Source of the DNA: Thermococcus gammatolerans EJ3
GTDB taxonomy: Archaea > Methanobacteriota_B > Thermococci > Thermococcales > Thermococcaceae
Assembly: GCF_000022365.1 (NCBI RefSeq)
Contig: NC_012804.1
Location: 1,302,001 to 1,366,000 of the forward strand
Reading direction: 5' to 3'
Length of the DNA: 64,000 nucleotides
Shown: positions 26,087 to 37,136 of the stretch, piece after piece
How the letters are laid out: each line of letters opens with the position of its first letter
Numbering within the stretch: position 1 is the first letter of the stretch
The notes under the pieces: generated by a model
The model's input: the letters and a program-made list of their open reading frames with translations, nothing else
Databases searched by the model: none
What the model was told of the DNA's origin: nothing
Program-made: the position numbers and the translations under genes

Positions 26087-27006
26087 TAAACACCAGCCTC
26101 CGGCTCGTCCATGCCGTCCTTCATGAAGGCGTAGCTCATGTGCTTGGTGTTCTTGGCGAAGCCCACGTTACCCCTTGCATCAACCATTATGATGCCCATC
26201 GTGTCCTTGCCGAAGTACTTCGTGGCGAGGCTTATCGCGGCATCGCTCGCCGATTGAGCGTCAAGGCCGAGCCTGACGAGGTCGGTGGCGCTCTTGGCCA
26301 GTGCGAGCTTTATGGCAACCTCTCCGAGGCCGGTGCAGGAAGCGCCGGCAACCTCGTTGGCGTAGGTTCCGCCACCGATTATAGGCGTGTCGCCAACACG
26401 GCCGAACATCTTGAGGAAGACGCCGCCGGTAGATGTTCCAGCAACGACCTCCTCGCCGTCGAAGGCAACCGCTCCGACGGTGCTCCTTAAAACCTCGGGA
26501 TACTCCTTGATGAGCTCGTTGAGCTTCTTCCAGTGCCTCGTTTCGCCCTTTTCTATGAGCTTTTTCCTGAGTTCCTCCCACTGCTTGAGCCGCTCCTCGG
26601 TTATGGGGTCGTACTCCTCGAAGCCGAGAAGTCTTGCGAACTTTACCGCCCCGTCACCTATTAAAAGGACGTGGTCGGTCTTCTCCATGACCTTCCTCGC
26701 GACGCTTATCGGGTTCTTAACGCCCCAGATTCCAGCGACTGCACCGGCTTCAAGGGTCTTTCCGCGCATTATTGCCGCATCCATCTCGACCCTGCCGTCG
26801 AGGGTTAAAACGCTCCCGGTTCCAGCGTTGAAAATCGGGTTGTCCTCAAGGGCCTTTACAGCTTCCTCGACCGCATCAAGGGCAGAACCTCTCTTCAGCT
26901 CGCGCCAGCCCGCTAAGACGGCCGCTCTAACGCCCTCAATGACCTTTGGAATGCGCTCCTCCTTCCTTATCGTGCCGGCGCCACCGTGAACTATTATCGC
27001 GACCAT
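26086..27006 (-). CDS. Plant-type L-asparaginase / isoaspartyl peptidase (Ntn hydrolase)
   Basis: A 306-residue N-terminal-nucleophile hydrolase precursor. It opens AIIVHGGAGTIRKEERIP. The autocleavage and nucleophile site is EVLRSTVGAVAFDGEE, with Thr as catalytic residue after self-processing. The substrate site is GGTYANEVAGASCTGLGE. It hydrolyses L-asparagine and perhaps isoaspartyl dipeptides. ATG 27006 is chosen because AGGTGG lies six bases before it. It is unrelated in fold to the type I asparaginase at 50123-51109. A homologue in T. kodakarensis (TK2246, from memory) has been studied. Confidence 0.95.
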   Translation of the reverse strand: MVAIIVHGGAGTIRKEERIPKVIEGVRAAVLAGWRELKRGSALDAVEEAVKALEDNPIFNAGTGSVLTLDGRVEMDAAIMRGKTLEAGAVAGIWGVKNPISVARKVMEKTDHVLLIGDGAVKFARLLGFEEYDPITEERLKQWEELRKKLIEKGETRHWKKLNELIKEYPEVLRSTVGAVAFDGEEVVAGTSTGGVFLKMFGRVGDTPIIGGGTYANEVAGASCTGLGEVAIKLALAKSATDLVRLGLDAQSASDAAISLATKYFGKDTMGIIMVDARGNVGFAKNTKHMSYAFMKDGMDEPEAGV

Positions 27007-27060
27007 GAAAACCACCTGAGAAAAGAGCGCTCGAAAGGTTAAAAGGATTGTGGAAACGAC

Positions 27061-27930
27061 TCAACCGGCGGATATTAGCAGTATTCCCGCTATCGCCAAG
27101 GCAAGCCCCTCCCAGATCCTCGCATTGGGTCTCTCTTTGAGTACAAGAACGGCCAGTAGAGACGTTATCAGGGGGTTTATTGCCGAAACTGGTGCTGAGA
27201 CCTGGGATCCAACGGTTTGGGTGGCATAGACGAACAGGAGCTGCCCGAGAAAGAGACCACTGAAAGCCGCCAAGGCCAAGATTTTAAGCTCCCGTGGGTT
27301 TACCCTTCTGACTTCCGGCCAGTACCGGGGAAGGAAGAAAGAAACGCCGATGGCGGCGGAGAACATCCTCAGGGCGGCGAGGGGAAGTGGATCAAAGTAT
27401 CGGGTCAGCCAGTCCATCATCGTTATCGCCAGGCTCCACGAAACCGGGGCGAGGATAGCAAAGACAAAGCCAAGGGGGTCGGAGCCTTCCCTATCCTCAG
27501 CCCTCTTGACTATTATGATGGCGAGGACTATCAGAAAAGCGCCCGCGTAAACCCTGATCGGAACCTTTCTGCCGAGGTAAAGCGCCGCCCATAGGACGGC
27601 CCAGAGGGGATAAGTGGAGGTAATCGGCACAGTTCTCGAAACGCCGAGGCGATGAAGGGCGTTGAGGTAAAAGTAGTCGCCTATTACGAAGCCGAACTGA
27701 GCGGAGATGAACGCGACGAGGAGGTACTTCGGTTCCGCTCCAAGAATTTCACCGAACTTCCCCGCCAGGAGAAGGGTGAAGGCGTAGAAGAGGGAGACAA
27801 GGTAAAGGCGGATGATGTTGACCGATACAGGGCTCTTTGAGCGCATACCAATCTTCAGCAGGATCGTGGAGACCGCCCAGCCGAAGGCAGAGCCCAGGGC
27901 CGCGAGAACGCCGAGTATGAGCTGGTTCAT
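27061..27930 (-). CDS. EamA/DMT-family transporter
   Basis: A 289-residue protein with ten predicted membrane helices arranged as two EamA repeats (LGSAFGWAVSTILLKIGMRS and the later LAPVSWSLAITMMDWLTRYF). The drug/metabolite superfamily exports diverse small molecules; none is indicated here. There is no ribosome-binding site before ATG 27930 and a TTTTTAAG element lies about 20 bases upstream, so the transcript may be leaderless. It stands 54 bases beyond the asparaginase start, on the same strand. Confidence 0.85.
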   Translation of the reverse strand: MNQLILGVLAALGSAFGWAVSTILLKIGMRSKSPVSVNIIRLYLVSLFYAFTLLLAGKFGEILGAEPKYLLVAFISAQFGFVIGDYFYLNALHRLGVSRTVPITSTYPLWAVLWAALYLGRKVPIRVYAGAFLIVLAIIIVKRAEDREGSDPLGFVFAILAPVSWSLAITMMDWLTRYFDPLPLAALRMFSAAIGVSFFLPRYWPEVRRVNPRELKILALAAFSGLFLGQLLFVYATQTVGSQVSAPVSAINPLITSLLAVLVLKERPNARIWEGLALAIAGILLISAG

Positions 27931-27989
27931 GATGAATGAGAGTATCCATAAACTTAAAAACTTAACGTTTCGATGGTTTTCAAAAAGAG

Positions 27990-28000
27990 ACCTATAAACT
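27990..28000 (+). promoter_or_regulatory. TATA box of the C/D sRNA
   Basis: ACCTATAAACT centred near 27995 lies about 25 bases before the predicted 5' end of the small RNA at 28020, the standard archaeal spacing. Confidence 0.5.
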
Positions 28001-28019
28001 TCCCGAATGAGTTAGGGAC

Positions 28020-28072
28020 GTGATGAGCTCGGCAGTTGCTGACGCAAGGATGATGAGGATCTTGAGTGCTGA
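28020..28072 (+). ncRNA. C/D-box guide sRNA (2'-O-methylation)
   Basis: All four boxes are present in order: C GTGATGA (28020-28026), 12-base guide GCTCGGCAGTTG, D' CTGA (28039-28042), 7-base spacer, C' ATGATGA (28050-28056), 12-base guide GGATCTTGAGTG, D CTGA (28069-28072). The 12-base guides are the classic archaeal length. By the fifth-nucleotide rule the D' guide would methylate the U in a target reading CAACUGCCGAGC, and the D guide the second C of CACUCAAGAUCC. The RNA lies alone in the 158-base gap between two minus-strand genes. Confidence 0.82.
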
Positions 28073-28088
28073 AAAATATGAAAAGCGC

Positions 28089-28814
28089 TCAGCCCTTCAA
28101 AAACGCCTCAACCAGGTTCCTCGTCTCGTTTAAGGCCTCCAGTGGAATGCCCTTTGGCAGGCCACCGATTTCGCCCTTCACATCTTTGAGAACGCCCTTC
28201 CCGGCGCCGAGGAACATGCCCTCGCTGACTATTCCTCTAAAGTTCGCAGGCGGAAGGAGAGCAACGGCGACGCGATTTCCCTCTTTCACCGTTAAGTCGT
28301 TTGTAACCACCGTTATTGCCCTGTCGCCGATGTTCACGTTAGTAACAAGCAATCGGTCGGCGTTGGGGTGCTTGGCGACGCTCATAACTTCTCCGACCTT
28401 AATGTCAACTGCTATGACAGGGTCGTTTATCTTGCCGAGAGCCAATCTCTTGTCGAGGTTGAGGATCGTGTTGAGGAAGAAGCGTATTTTAGCCACTTGC
28501 TCCTCAACCTTCTCGCGCTCGTCCTTGGAGGCGTTGCTTATGAACTTGTGGTGCCAGTCCTCACCGCCCAGAGCCTCGATTATTCCCAGGGCTTTTTCCT
28601 TCAGGGCCTTCATCTGGGGAGTCTCAATCAGCTCCTTTGGTTCTATGTAACTGTAGCGCATCGCCTGTATCTCCGGGATCATCTCTTTACCGAGCTTTAT
28701 GGCTTTCTTCTTGTCCCAGTGACCCTTGAACTTGGCGCCCTCGACCGTTTTTAGGAAGAGCTCTGTCGCCTTCTCAGCCACGAGTAAGCGGTAATCCTTG
28801 CTCGTATCCCACAT
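28089..28814 (-). CDS. tRNA-binding domain protein (MetRS/EMAP-type OB fold)
   Basis: A 241-residue protein. The N-terminal about 130 residues are helical and archaea-specific ([20 protein letters not shown]). The C-terminal part is the tRNA-binding OB fold seen in methionyl-tRNA synthetase beta chains and EMAP-II ([20 protein letters not shown] then [16 protein letters not shown] and SEGMFLGAG). It probably binds tRNA or a synthetase. ATG 28814 has GGTGGCGGCA before it and lies inside the 3' end of the TPR-like gene at 28774-29874, overlapping 41 bases. Confidence 0.82.
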   Translation of the reverse strand: MWDTSKDYRLLVAEKATELFLKTVEGAKFKGHWDKKKAIKLGKEMIPEIQAMRYSYIEPKELIETPQMKALKEKALGIIEALGGEDWHHKFISNASKDEREKVEEQVAKIRFFLNTILNLDKRLALGKINDPVIAVDIKVGEVMSVAKHPNADRLLVTNVNIGDRAITVVTNDLTVKEGNRVAVALLPPANFRGIVSEGMFLGAGKGVLKDVKGEIGGLPKGIPLEALNETRNLVEAFLKG

Positions 28815-29874
28815 TGCCGCCACCGCCAATCTGCTGGAGAACCTTGCTCTTAATGCTTTCGTTCGGTATATTGAGGGTTATCGTTCTCGCCATGAGCTCA
28901 TCGCCCTCCCGGAGGTACTCAACCGCGACCCTGGCGAGAACCCTCGACGACAGCTCGTCACTCCGGATAAGCCTGACAAGGCGCAGGGCAAGATCGGGAT
29001 AGCCAAGCTTTACGAAGTCAAAGGCTATGCTCGAGAGGTACTTGTCCGAGGCCCCAAACCGGGATAAGAGTTCGATGGCATCGTTAAAAACCTGCTCGCC
29101 GAGGTCTCTCCGCCCGTTGGCGAGCAACCAGAAGGATATCTCAAGAAACGCGCTCCCCTTCTTCTCCGGGGGCATGTATCGGGCCATTAGAACCGCTCCG
29201 TCAACCCAGTCCTCCGCGAGGATCCTCCGGAGGAACTGAACGTCACCGGCGATTGCCCTCTCTATCAGCGCCGCCTTGGCCCTGACAGTCTTCGCCGGAA
29301 TTCCCAGGCCCGCGTGCTCATAAACCTCCGAGGCCCAGTTGAAGAACTCAACGGCCCATTCGCCAGAGTCAATCCACTCAACCGAGAACACCATCGAATC
29401 AGCGAGCTTGCGAAGGAGACGAAGCGCTTTCTCGGGTTCCTCCCCCTCAAGGACAGTAATGGCCTCAAACGCCTCACTGAACAGGTACAGAGCGTCATCG
29501 TAGAAGCCCGCCCTCACGAGGTTAAGTGCAACGCCTATGAGGGCTTCAGCGCGCCACGTCTCGACTCCTATTCCCCTCGCCACCGACATCGCTTCTCTGA
29601 AGAATTTAACCCCTTCTTTCTCGTCTCCTGAGGAGAAAAGAGCCTCCCCTATGACTGAGAGAATCAGCGCCTTGGTCTTTCTATCCGGGGCCTCATACCT
29701 GCACTTCAGGAGTTCCCCTTTAACGTATCGGTAGTCGTCAAGTCTGATAACCCTCTTGAGGAGCTCCGCTAAGAGTTCGGCCTTGACTACACCGTCCCCC
29801 TCGCTCAGAATGAGCCTAACCGCCTCGTCAACCCGGTTTCTCCTCACGTACTCCTCTATCCTCTCCATCCACAT
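28774..29874 (-). CDS. TPR-like helical repeat protein, tandem paralogue A
   Basis: A 366-residue, almost all-helical cytoplasmic protein. Helical pairs with TPR-like spacing recur: [40 protein letters not shown] and [20 protein letters not shown]. It is a paralogue of the upstream gene: [20 protein letters not shown] here against LQMARFLPPAERAIAMLNVT there, and [11 protein letters not shown] against RAVFNDATEML. No enzyme motif is visible; a scaffold role is inference. GGGGGAGGCC precedes ATG 29874, which lies within the paralogue's 3' end. Confidence 0.8.
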   Translation of the reverse strand: MWMERIEEYVRRNRVDEAVRLILSEGDGVVKAELLAELLKRVIRLDDYRYVKGELLKCRYEAPDRKTKALILSVIGEALFSSGDEKEGVKFFREAMSVARGIGVETWRAEALIGVALNLVRAGFYDDALYLFSEAFEAITVLEGEEPEKALRLLRKLADSMVFSVEWIDSGEWAVEFFNWASEVYEHAGLGIPAKTVRAKAALIERAIAGDVQFLRRILAEDWVDGAVLMARYMPPEKKGSAFLEISFWLLANGRRDLGEQVFNDAIELLSRFGASDKYLSSIAFDFVKLGYPDLALRLVRLIRSDELSSRVLARVAVEYLREGDELMARTITLNIPNESIKSKVLQQIGGGGNVGYEQGLPLTRG

Positions 29875-30991
29875 TCACTAGGCCTCCCCCACCCCGTTCA
29901 TTATTGGGACGCTCTGATTCAACATTTCCACCAATGCGTGATAATGTGTTCCCAACTCCCTTTATGGCCTTTAGTACCTTATCCCTAATAAGTATATCGC
30001 CGATCCTCGCGGCCAGTTCACGGGCGTGGCCTATTTCACCCCTCTTTGCGTAGGCAATCGCTATCTCCCCCACAAGCTCGGAGAACCTTCTCTCGTCCTT
30101 CAAAAGGCCTGCAAGAACGAGGGCCTCTTTGAGCTTCCCTATGCGCAGGAGCTTGTAGGCAACGGCCTCGATCTCGCTTTCCCTCACTTCAAATTTCCCG
30201 ACGAGGAGCATCTCCGTTGCATCGTTGAAAACCGCCCTAGCAAGATCGGGATAGTCGTGAATGAAGAGCCAGTATGTAACGTTGAGCATCGCGATCGCCC
30301 GCTCCGCCGGGGGCAGGAACCGGGCCATCTGGAGGGCCCTATCCACATCCCCCCTTTCGAGAAGCTCTGTAACTGCTACGGAGCCCCGTTTGAACACTTC
30401 CCTTGCGATCTTTATCTTGGATTCTATCTCCCTCGCCTGCAGTTTAAAGCCTATACTCTCGTAGATCTCCCTCGTCAAGTGGTAGAAATCCAAGGCGATC
30501 TCGTTTGGGATTTCCTCCGCGCTCTTCTCAACCCTCCTGGCGAGGTTTACAAGGTTGGAGACGACCTCGGAGTACATGGCCCTGGCCGATTGTATCAGCT
30601 CAAAAGCCCGCCTGAAGGCGGCGAGACCGTCGCTGTATCTCCCGGACAGAACGAGGTTTTTGCCGATCACTCCCAACACCTCAGCGCGGACTACGGGAGA
30701 GCTTATCCTCTCCACGAGCTCAAGGGCACGCTGGAAATGCACCTCACCGTCTCGCTCCATCTCAAGGGCATAGAAGGCCCTACCAACGTAGGACTCGGCA
30801 ATCGCCCCTTCGGTCGGTGATTTTATCTCGTTGAGGGTGTCGAGGAGCTGAGGGACGAATTCCTCCCGATAAGACCTCGTCACGATCTCGGCAATCATTA
30901 TGATCCTCCGAAGAGGATCCCTGACACGGAGTGCCTCTGCAAAGGCTCCCCGGTAGTTCCCAATGCGAAGGAGTTCTCTGAAGCGCTCCAC
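29828..30991 (-). CDS. TPR-like helical repeat protein, tandem paralogue B
   Basis: A protein of about 387 residues built of TPR-like helix pairs (FYALEMERDGEVHFQRALEL, KNLVLSGRYSDGLAAFRRAF, AYKLLRIGKLKEALVLAGLL). It is homologous along its length to the next gene, so the two arose by tandem duplication. Several starts are possible; GTG 30991 (VERFRELLRIGNY) has GGTGG five bases upstream, while GTG 31000 and TTG 31009 are alternatives. The C-terminal tail after about residue 355 is Gly/Asn/Arg-rich and overlaps the start of the paralogue by 47 bases. Confidence 0.78.
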   Translation of the reverse strand: MERFRELLRIGNYRGAFAEALRVRDPLRRIIMIAEIVTRSYREEFVPQLLDTLNEIKSPTEGAIAESYVGRAFYALEMERDGEVHFQRALELVERISSPVVRAEVLGVIGKNLVLSGRYSDGLAAFRRAFELIQSARAMYSEVVSNLVNLARRVEKSAEEIPNEIALDFYHLTREIYESIGFKLQAREIESKIKIAREVFKRGSVAVTELLERGDVDRALQMARFLPPAERAIAMLNVTYWLFIHDYPDLARAVFNDATEMLLVGKFEVRESEIEAVAYKLLRIGKLKEALVLAGLLKDERRFSELVGEIAIAYAKRGEIGHARELAARIGDILIRDKVLKAIKGVGNTLSRIGGNVESERPNNERGGGGLVNVDGEDRGVREEKPG

Positions 30992-31048
30992 CCCATCCAC
31001 CCTTCGCAATTTGGGTTTGAAAACCTAAAAGGGTTTCGAGTGGATAGT

Positions 31049-32762
<1,714 letters not shown>

Positions 32763-32763
32763 T

Positions 32764-33429
32764 TCAATCTCCCCCCTCAAAGAACTCCGTAAGTCTTTCA
32801 TCAATATCGAGGATCTCTCTGAGGCTCTTTATCTTGATGAAATTCTCACGCTCAAAGAGGAGCGCGACGTCGTGCTTGTAGGGCGAGGCCTTCTGCACAA
32901 GAAGGGTGTTCTCATCGGTTATGTAGGTGAACCGTCCCGGGCTGTCGTCGACCCAAACTATTGGATCCTCTGGATAGAGCTCCCTAACTGCCTGAAACTT
33001 CTGAAGCATGTCCCTTGTGCTCCTGAAGGTTATGACCATGTCAAACTCATCGTACCAGTTCGTCTTCTTGAGAAATATGACCTTTCCTCCTGGATAAGTG
33101 TGCTCACCGGAGAAGCTTATAACCGTCCTCCCCGCCTTCCTGAGGGTTCTAATGACCCGCCTCGCGTGTGGCAGATCCTGAATGAAGCGCGGCATCAACC
33201 GATAATACTCGTGTATCGTGCCCTGGGCCACGAGCTCGTGAATGACGCCGAGGTGCCTGTAGGTAAGTTTCCCCTTGATGAAGAGGAAGAGCGCCGTGTA
33301 ATACTCGTCGTAGAGGTCACTTTCAATAACGGCTGGCATGGTGCGCTCTATCGCTAGTCTCAGAGCCTTCTCAACGGCCTGATGGCTGTCCACGAGCGTC
33401 CCATCAAAGTCGAAGAGGTACACCACCAT
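32764..33429 (-). CDS. HAD-superfamily hydrolase
   Basis: A protein of about 221 residues with the HAD motifs: motif [19 protein letters not shown], motif II near [10 protein letters not shown], and motif IV in [13 protein letters not shown]. It should be a phosphatase or phosphatase-like hydrolase; the substrate is unknown. ATG 33429 has no clear ribosome-binding site; the TATA-like TTATATTCC near 33466 places transcription close to the start, so a short or absent leader is likely. An in-frame ATG at 33453 is the alternative. Confidence 0.82.
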   Translation of the reverse strand: MVVYLFDFDGTLVDSHQAVEKALRLAIERTMPAVIESDLYDEYYTALFLFIKGKLTYRHLGVIHELVAQGTIHEYYRLMPRFIQDLPHARRVIRTLRKAGRTVISFSGEHTYPGGKVIFLKKTNWYDEFDMVITFRSTRDMLQKFQAVRELYPEDPIVWVDDSPGRFTYITDENTLLVQKASPYKHDVALLFERENFIKIKSLREILDIDERLTEFFEGGD

Positions 33430-33478
33430 GGTCAACACTGTAACTGTATCCATAACCGGGAATATAACGGTTTGCCCG

Positions 33479-33529
33479 TGCAAAAATTTTAAAAGCGCAA
33501 GAGTGTACACTGGATGGAAAATTTTTGCA
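33479..33529. promoter_or_regulatory. 12-bp inverted repeat enclosing a 10-bp palindrome in the HAD/aIF1A divergent promoter
   Basis: TGCAAAAATTTT (33479-33490) is repeated exactly inverted as AAAATTTTTGCA (33518-33529). Between them is the perfect palindrome AGTGTACACT (33502-33511). TATA-like elements for the two divergent genes flank the structure (about 33460-33470 and about 33539-33546). The arrangement suits a regulator or chromatin protein binding between two promoters. Confidence 0.6.
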
Positions 33530-33577
33530 AGGCTCAGGTTTATAAGGACTCAAACCGAGTGTGTGGAGGTGATGATC

Positions 33578-33946
33578 ATGGCTTACCACAGGGGTAGTAG
33601 AGGCAAGGGTAAGAAAAACCATCAGGAAGGAGAGGAGATAATTCGCGTTCCCCTCCCGGACAGGAGTAAGGGACAGCTCTTCGGTGTTATAGAGCAGGCC
33701 CTCGGAGCGGGCTGGATGGACGTCCGCTGCGAGGACGGAAAGGTCAGGAGATGCAGGATCCCTGGCAAGCTAAAGAGGAGGATGTGGATGCGCGTTGGCG
33801 ACGTGGTAATAGTCCAGCCCTGGCCGGTTCAGACCGATAAGAGGGGTGACATAGTCTACCGCTACACGAGGACTCAGGTTGATTGGCTCCTCAGAAAGGG
33901 CAAGATAAGCCAGGACTTCCTCACGGGCGGCGAGATGCTGTTCTGA
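33578..33946 (+). CDS. eif1A: Translation initiation factor aIF1A
   Basis: A 122-residue OB-fold protein that binds the A site of the small ribosomal subunit during initiation. Conserved segments: a basic N-terminal tail ([18 protein letters not shown]), [40 protein letters not shown] and [22 protein letters not shown] 33578 is used because GGAGGTGA lies five bases upstream; an ATG at 33572 is too close to it. TTTATAAGG at about 33539-33547 is the TATA box. It heads the aIF1A-rio1-KH-top6BA run. Confidence 0.97.
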   Translation: MAYHRGSRGKGKKNHQEGEEIIRVPLPDRSKGQLFGVIEQALGAGWMDVRCEDGKVRRCRIPGKLKRRMWMRVGDVVIVQPWPVQTDKRGDIVYRYTRTQVDWLLRKGKISQDFLTGGEMLF

Positions 33947-33962
33947 TTCCGAGTGATGGGAG

Positions 33963-34739
33963 ATGCGCGAGGAAGCCATCGAACGGGAGATCGAGGAGAT
34001 ACTCGGCCTCAGGGAAAGAAGGGAGAAGGACAGCGAGCTCTACAAGATAGCCAACGAGGTCTTCGACAGAACAACAAAGGAGACGCTCGCTTACCTCCAC
34101 AGGCGCGGTAAAATAGAGGAGCTCTACGGCGTCGTAAGCACTGGCAAGGAAGCAAACGTCTTCGCTGGCGTAGATGCTGAGGGCAATAAGATAGCGGTGA
34201 AGATTTACAGAACCTACACAACCGAGTTCAGACGGATATGGGAGTACCTCGCCGCCGACCCGCGCATCGGCTACCTGCCGAAGGACATGCGGAAGCTCGT
34301 CTTCGTCTGGACGAGGCGGGAGTTCAAGAACCTCCAGAGGGCGATAAAGTACGCGGTTCGCGTTCCGGAGCCTGTAATCTTCCGCAACAACGTCCTTGTT
34401 ATGGAATTCATCGGCGATGAAACCCCAGCTCCCCGTCTTAAGGACGTTGAGAAAAGCCTCGAAAGGAGCGACTTCGAGGAGCTTTACAGCTACCTGATGA
34501 GTGTTATTGAGAGGCTCTGGAAGCGCGGTGACATGGTTCACGGTGATTTGAGCGAGTACAACGTCCTGCTCTGGGACGGGCCTGTGGTTATAGACTGGTC
34601 GCAGGCTACCGTGAGGAGGAACAGGATGAGCGTTGAGCTGTTAAAGCGCGACTTAAGGAACGTTACCAACTACTTCGCGAGAAAGGGTGTTGATGTTGAG
34701 GACTACGAGGTGAAACTCCGCGAGCTGATTGAGAGGTGA
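33963..34739 (+). CDS. rio1: Serine protein kinase Rio1
   Basis: A 258-residue atypical kinase/ATPase of 30S subunit maturation. Motifs: ATP loop GVVSTGKEANVFAGVD, VAVKIYRT lysine, catalytic GDMVHGDLSEYNVLLW and metal-binding VVIDWSQATVRRNR. The winged helix of Rio2 is absent. It follows aIF1A by 16 bases with GTGATGGGAG before ATG 33963, and is followed four bases later by a KH protein of the same maturation pathway, a recurrent archaeal gene order. Confidence 0.96.
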   Translation: MREEAIEREIEEILGLRERREKDSELYKIANEVFDRTTKETLAYLHRRGKIEELYGVVSTGKEANVFAGVDAEGNKIAVKIYRTYTTEFRRIWEYLAADPRIGYLPKDMRKLVFVWTRREFKNLQRAIKYAVRVPEPVIFRNNVLVMEFIGDETPAPRLKDVEKSLERSDFEELYSYLMSVIERLWKRGDMVHGDLSEYNVLLWDGPVVIDWSQATVRRNRMSVELLKRDLRNVTNYFARKGVDVEDYEVKLRELIER

Positions 34740-34743
34740 GAGC

Positions 34744-35448
34744 ATGGACGAGTTTGAGAGGCTCCTGAAGAAGTACGAGCGCGTTGATAAGGACGGAAGG
34801 CCAATTGGGGAACCTAAAGAGGAGGAAATTGATTACCTCGCTGAGGGCGAGCAGGAGGAGTTCGTAAGGATTCCCAAGGAAAGGATAGCGGTTCTCATCG
34901 GTAAGAAAGGCAGAACCAAGAGGGAGATAGAGGAGCGTACAGGCACGAAGATAGAGGTTGACAGCGAGACGGGAGAAGTTTTCATCACCGCCACGAAGAA
35001 GACGAAAGATCCCCTCGCCGTCTGGAAGGCAAGGGACGTCGTCCTCGCCATCGGGAGGGGCTTCTCCCCCGAGAGGGCCTTCCGCCTGTTTAACGAGGGT
35101 GAGACCCTCGAGATCGTGAACTTAACAGACATCGTCGTTGGAAACGAGAAGAACGCCCTTCCGAGGGTCAGGGGTAGGATCATCGGGCGGAGGGGGAGGA
35201 CGAGGGAGATTATCGAGGAGATGAGCGGTGCCGACGTTAGCGTTTACGGAAAGACCGTCGCGATTATCGGCAACCCGATTCAGGTTGAGGTTGCCAGAAC
35301 GGCTGTAGAGAAGCTCGCAAGGGGCTCGCCCCACGGTGTCGTTTACCGCTACCTCGAAAGGCGCAAGAAGGATTTGGAGCTTGAAAGTTCGGCCTACTAC
35401 GAGGCCCTCGAGGGCGGGCCCGAGCCTGAGGATTGGGAGGAGGAATGA
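34744..35448 (+). CDS. KH-domain RNA-binding protein (Krr1/Pno1-like ribosome maturation factor)
   Basis: A 234-residue protein with two KH domains: the first around RIPKERIAVLIGKKGRTKRE and the second around RVRGRIIGRRGRTREIIEEM, each with the GxxG loop (GKKG, GRRG). Eukaryotic Pno1/Dim2 and Krr1 have the same paired layout and bind pre-rRNA near the 3' end of the small subunit; archaeal members associate with Rio1 by gene order. GAGGTGAGAGC precedes ATG 34744. The stop overlaps top6B through ATGA. Confidence 0.92.
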   Translation: MDEFERLLKKYERVDKDGRPIGEPKEEEIDYLAEGEQEEFVRIPKERIAVLIGKKGRTKREIEERTGTKIEVDSETGEVFITATKKTKDPLAVWKARDVVLAIGRGFSPERAFRLFNEGETLEIVNLTDIVVGNEKNALPRVRGRIIGRRGRTREIIEEMSGADVSVYGKTVAIIGNPIQVEVARTAVEKLARGSPHGVVYRYLERRKKDLELESSAYYEALEGGPEPEDWEEE

Positions 35449-37136
35449 GCATGGCCGAGGCGAGTCAGCTCTTTAAGGAGTTCAAAATCCAGAGCGTCAG
35501 CGAGTTCTTCAGGCGAAACGCGGCAATGCTGGGCTACACTGGAAAAGTCCGCTCGCTCACAACGCTCGTCCACGAGGCGGTCACGAACTCGCTCGACGCC
35601 TGTGAAGAGGCTGGAATTCCGCCCTACATAAGGGTTGAGATTGAGGAACTCGGAAGGGAGCACTACAAGGTCGTCGTTGAGGACAACGGGCCGGGAATCC
35701 CGGAGAAGTACATAACCCACGTCTTCGGAAAGATGCTGGCTGGAACCAAAGCGCACAGAAACATACAGAGTCGTGGTCAGCAGGGTATCGGTATAAGCGG
35801 TGCTGTTATGTTCGCCCAGATAACGAGCGGAAAGGCCACGCGCGTGATTACTTCAACGGGCGACGAGATTATCGAGGCCTGGGTGAAGATAGACGTTGAC
35901 AAGAACGAGGGTAAAATCGTAAAGAAGGAGAAGCACCCCAATCCCGACGGCTGGCATGGGACGAGGATAGAGCTCGAGGTGAAGAACGTCAAGTACATGC
36001 GCTCCAAGCAGGGCGTCTACTGGTACCTCAAGCTCACCGCCATAGCGAACCCCCACGCCCACATCGAGCTAATCGAGCCCGACGGAAAGCTGATTGTCTT
36101 CCCGCGTTCGAGCGAAGAGGTTCCCGAGCCACCTGTGGAGATGAAGCCCCACCCTAAGGGAGTTCTGACGGACGACGTTTACAGGATGGCCAAGAAGACT
36201 AAAAGGCAGAGTGTGAGGCGCTTCCTCATCGGGGAGTTCTCCAGGATAAGCGACAAGAAGGTTGACGAGCTCATCGAGTACGTAGCCGCTTTAAGGCTCA
36301 TTAAAAAGGTCGGGGACAAGAAGGTTCAGGAACAGCTCTACGAGAGGCTCATGAAAGGTGAAGTCAAGGCAGTCCTCCGCTCCTTCAGGGGTTACACCAA
36401 GGTCGTCAAGCAGGTCGCGAAGATGATGGAGAAGCCACCCGAGAAGCTCACCTGGCATGAAGCTGAAGAGATAGTCGAGGCCTTCAAGTACATGAAGTTC
36501 CTCGCTCCGCCGACGCACGGCCTCAGGCCCATAGGCGAAGAGAACATTGAGAAGGGTTTGAAGGGAATCCTCAAGCCCGAATTCGTGACGGCCGTAACGA
36601 GACCCCCCAAGGTGTACTCAGGTGGAATCCCCTTCCAGGTTGAAGTCGGCCTTGCCTACGGCGGTGAGATACCGAGCGGGTTCGAGCTTTTACGCTACGC
36701 GAACCGCGTCCCACTGTTGTTTGACGCGGGCTCGTGCGTAACCACTCAGGCCGCACGCTCAATAGACTGGAAGAGGTATAAAGTTGACGACCTCGACAGA
36801 ACGCCCCTCGTGCTCATGATTAACGTGGTTTCCGTCCACGTCCCCTACACCGGAACCGGAAAGCAGAGCATAGCGAGCGTCGATGAGATTTACAACGAGA
36901 TTCGCCTGGCCATAATGGACGCGGCGAGAAGACTGCAGACCTACCTCAGCGGAAAGCACAGGCGCCTCTACCAGGTAAAGAGAAAGAAGACCTTCGAAAA
37001 GTACGTGCCCGAGATAGCCAGGGCTCTGAGCGTTCTGACGGGCGAGTCCGAGGAGAAGATTAGGGAGTACTTCCTAAACTTCATCGAGAGTCACTTCGCC
37101 TCGAAGGAGGCAGTGGAGGTGAGCGAGAATGCCTAA
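35445..37136 (+). CDS. top6B: DNA topoisomerase VI subunit B
   Basis: A protein of about 563 residues supplying the ATPase of the type IIB topoisomerase. GHKL motifs: N box [19 protein letters not shown]1 [15 protein letters not shown]2 [16 protein letters not shown]. The helix-two-turns-helix region follows around [18 protein letters not shown] and the transducer lysine near [15 protein letters not shown]. Start: ATG 35445 overlaps the KH stop, with GGAGGA close by; ATG 35451 is equally possible. It overlaps the top6A start by eight bases, so subunits are made together. Confidence 0.97.
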   Translation: MSMAEASQLFKEFKIQSVSEFFRRNAAMLGYTGKVRSLTTLVHEAVTNSLDACEEAGIPPYIRVEIEELGREHYKVVVEDNGPGIPEKYITHVFGKMLAGTKAHRNIQSRGQQGIGISGAVMFAQITSGKATRVITSTGDEIIEAWVKIDVDKNEGKIVKKEKHPNPDGWHGTRIELEVKNVKYMRSKQGVYWYLKLTAIANPHAHIELIEPDGKLIVFPRSSEEVPEPPVEMKPHPKGVLTDDVYRMAKKTKRQSVRRFLIGEFSRISDKKVDELIEYVAALRLIKKVGDKKVQEQLYERLMKGEVKAVLRSFRGYTKVVKQVAKMMEKPPEKLTWHEAEEIVEAFKYMKFLAPPTHGLRPIGEENIEKGLKGILKPEFVTAVTRPPKVYSGGIPFQVEVGLAYGGEIPSGFELLRYANRVPLLFDAGSCVTTQAARSIDWKRYKVDDLDRTPLVLMINVVSVHVPYTGTGKQSIASVDEIYNEIRLAIMDAARRLQTYLSGKHRRLYQVKRKKTFEKYVPEIARALSVLTGESEEKIREYFLNFIESHFASKEAVEVSENA

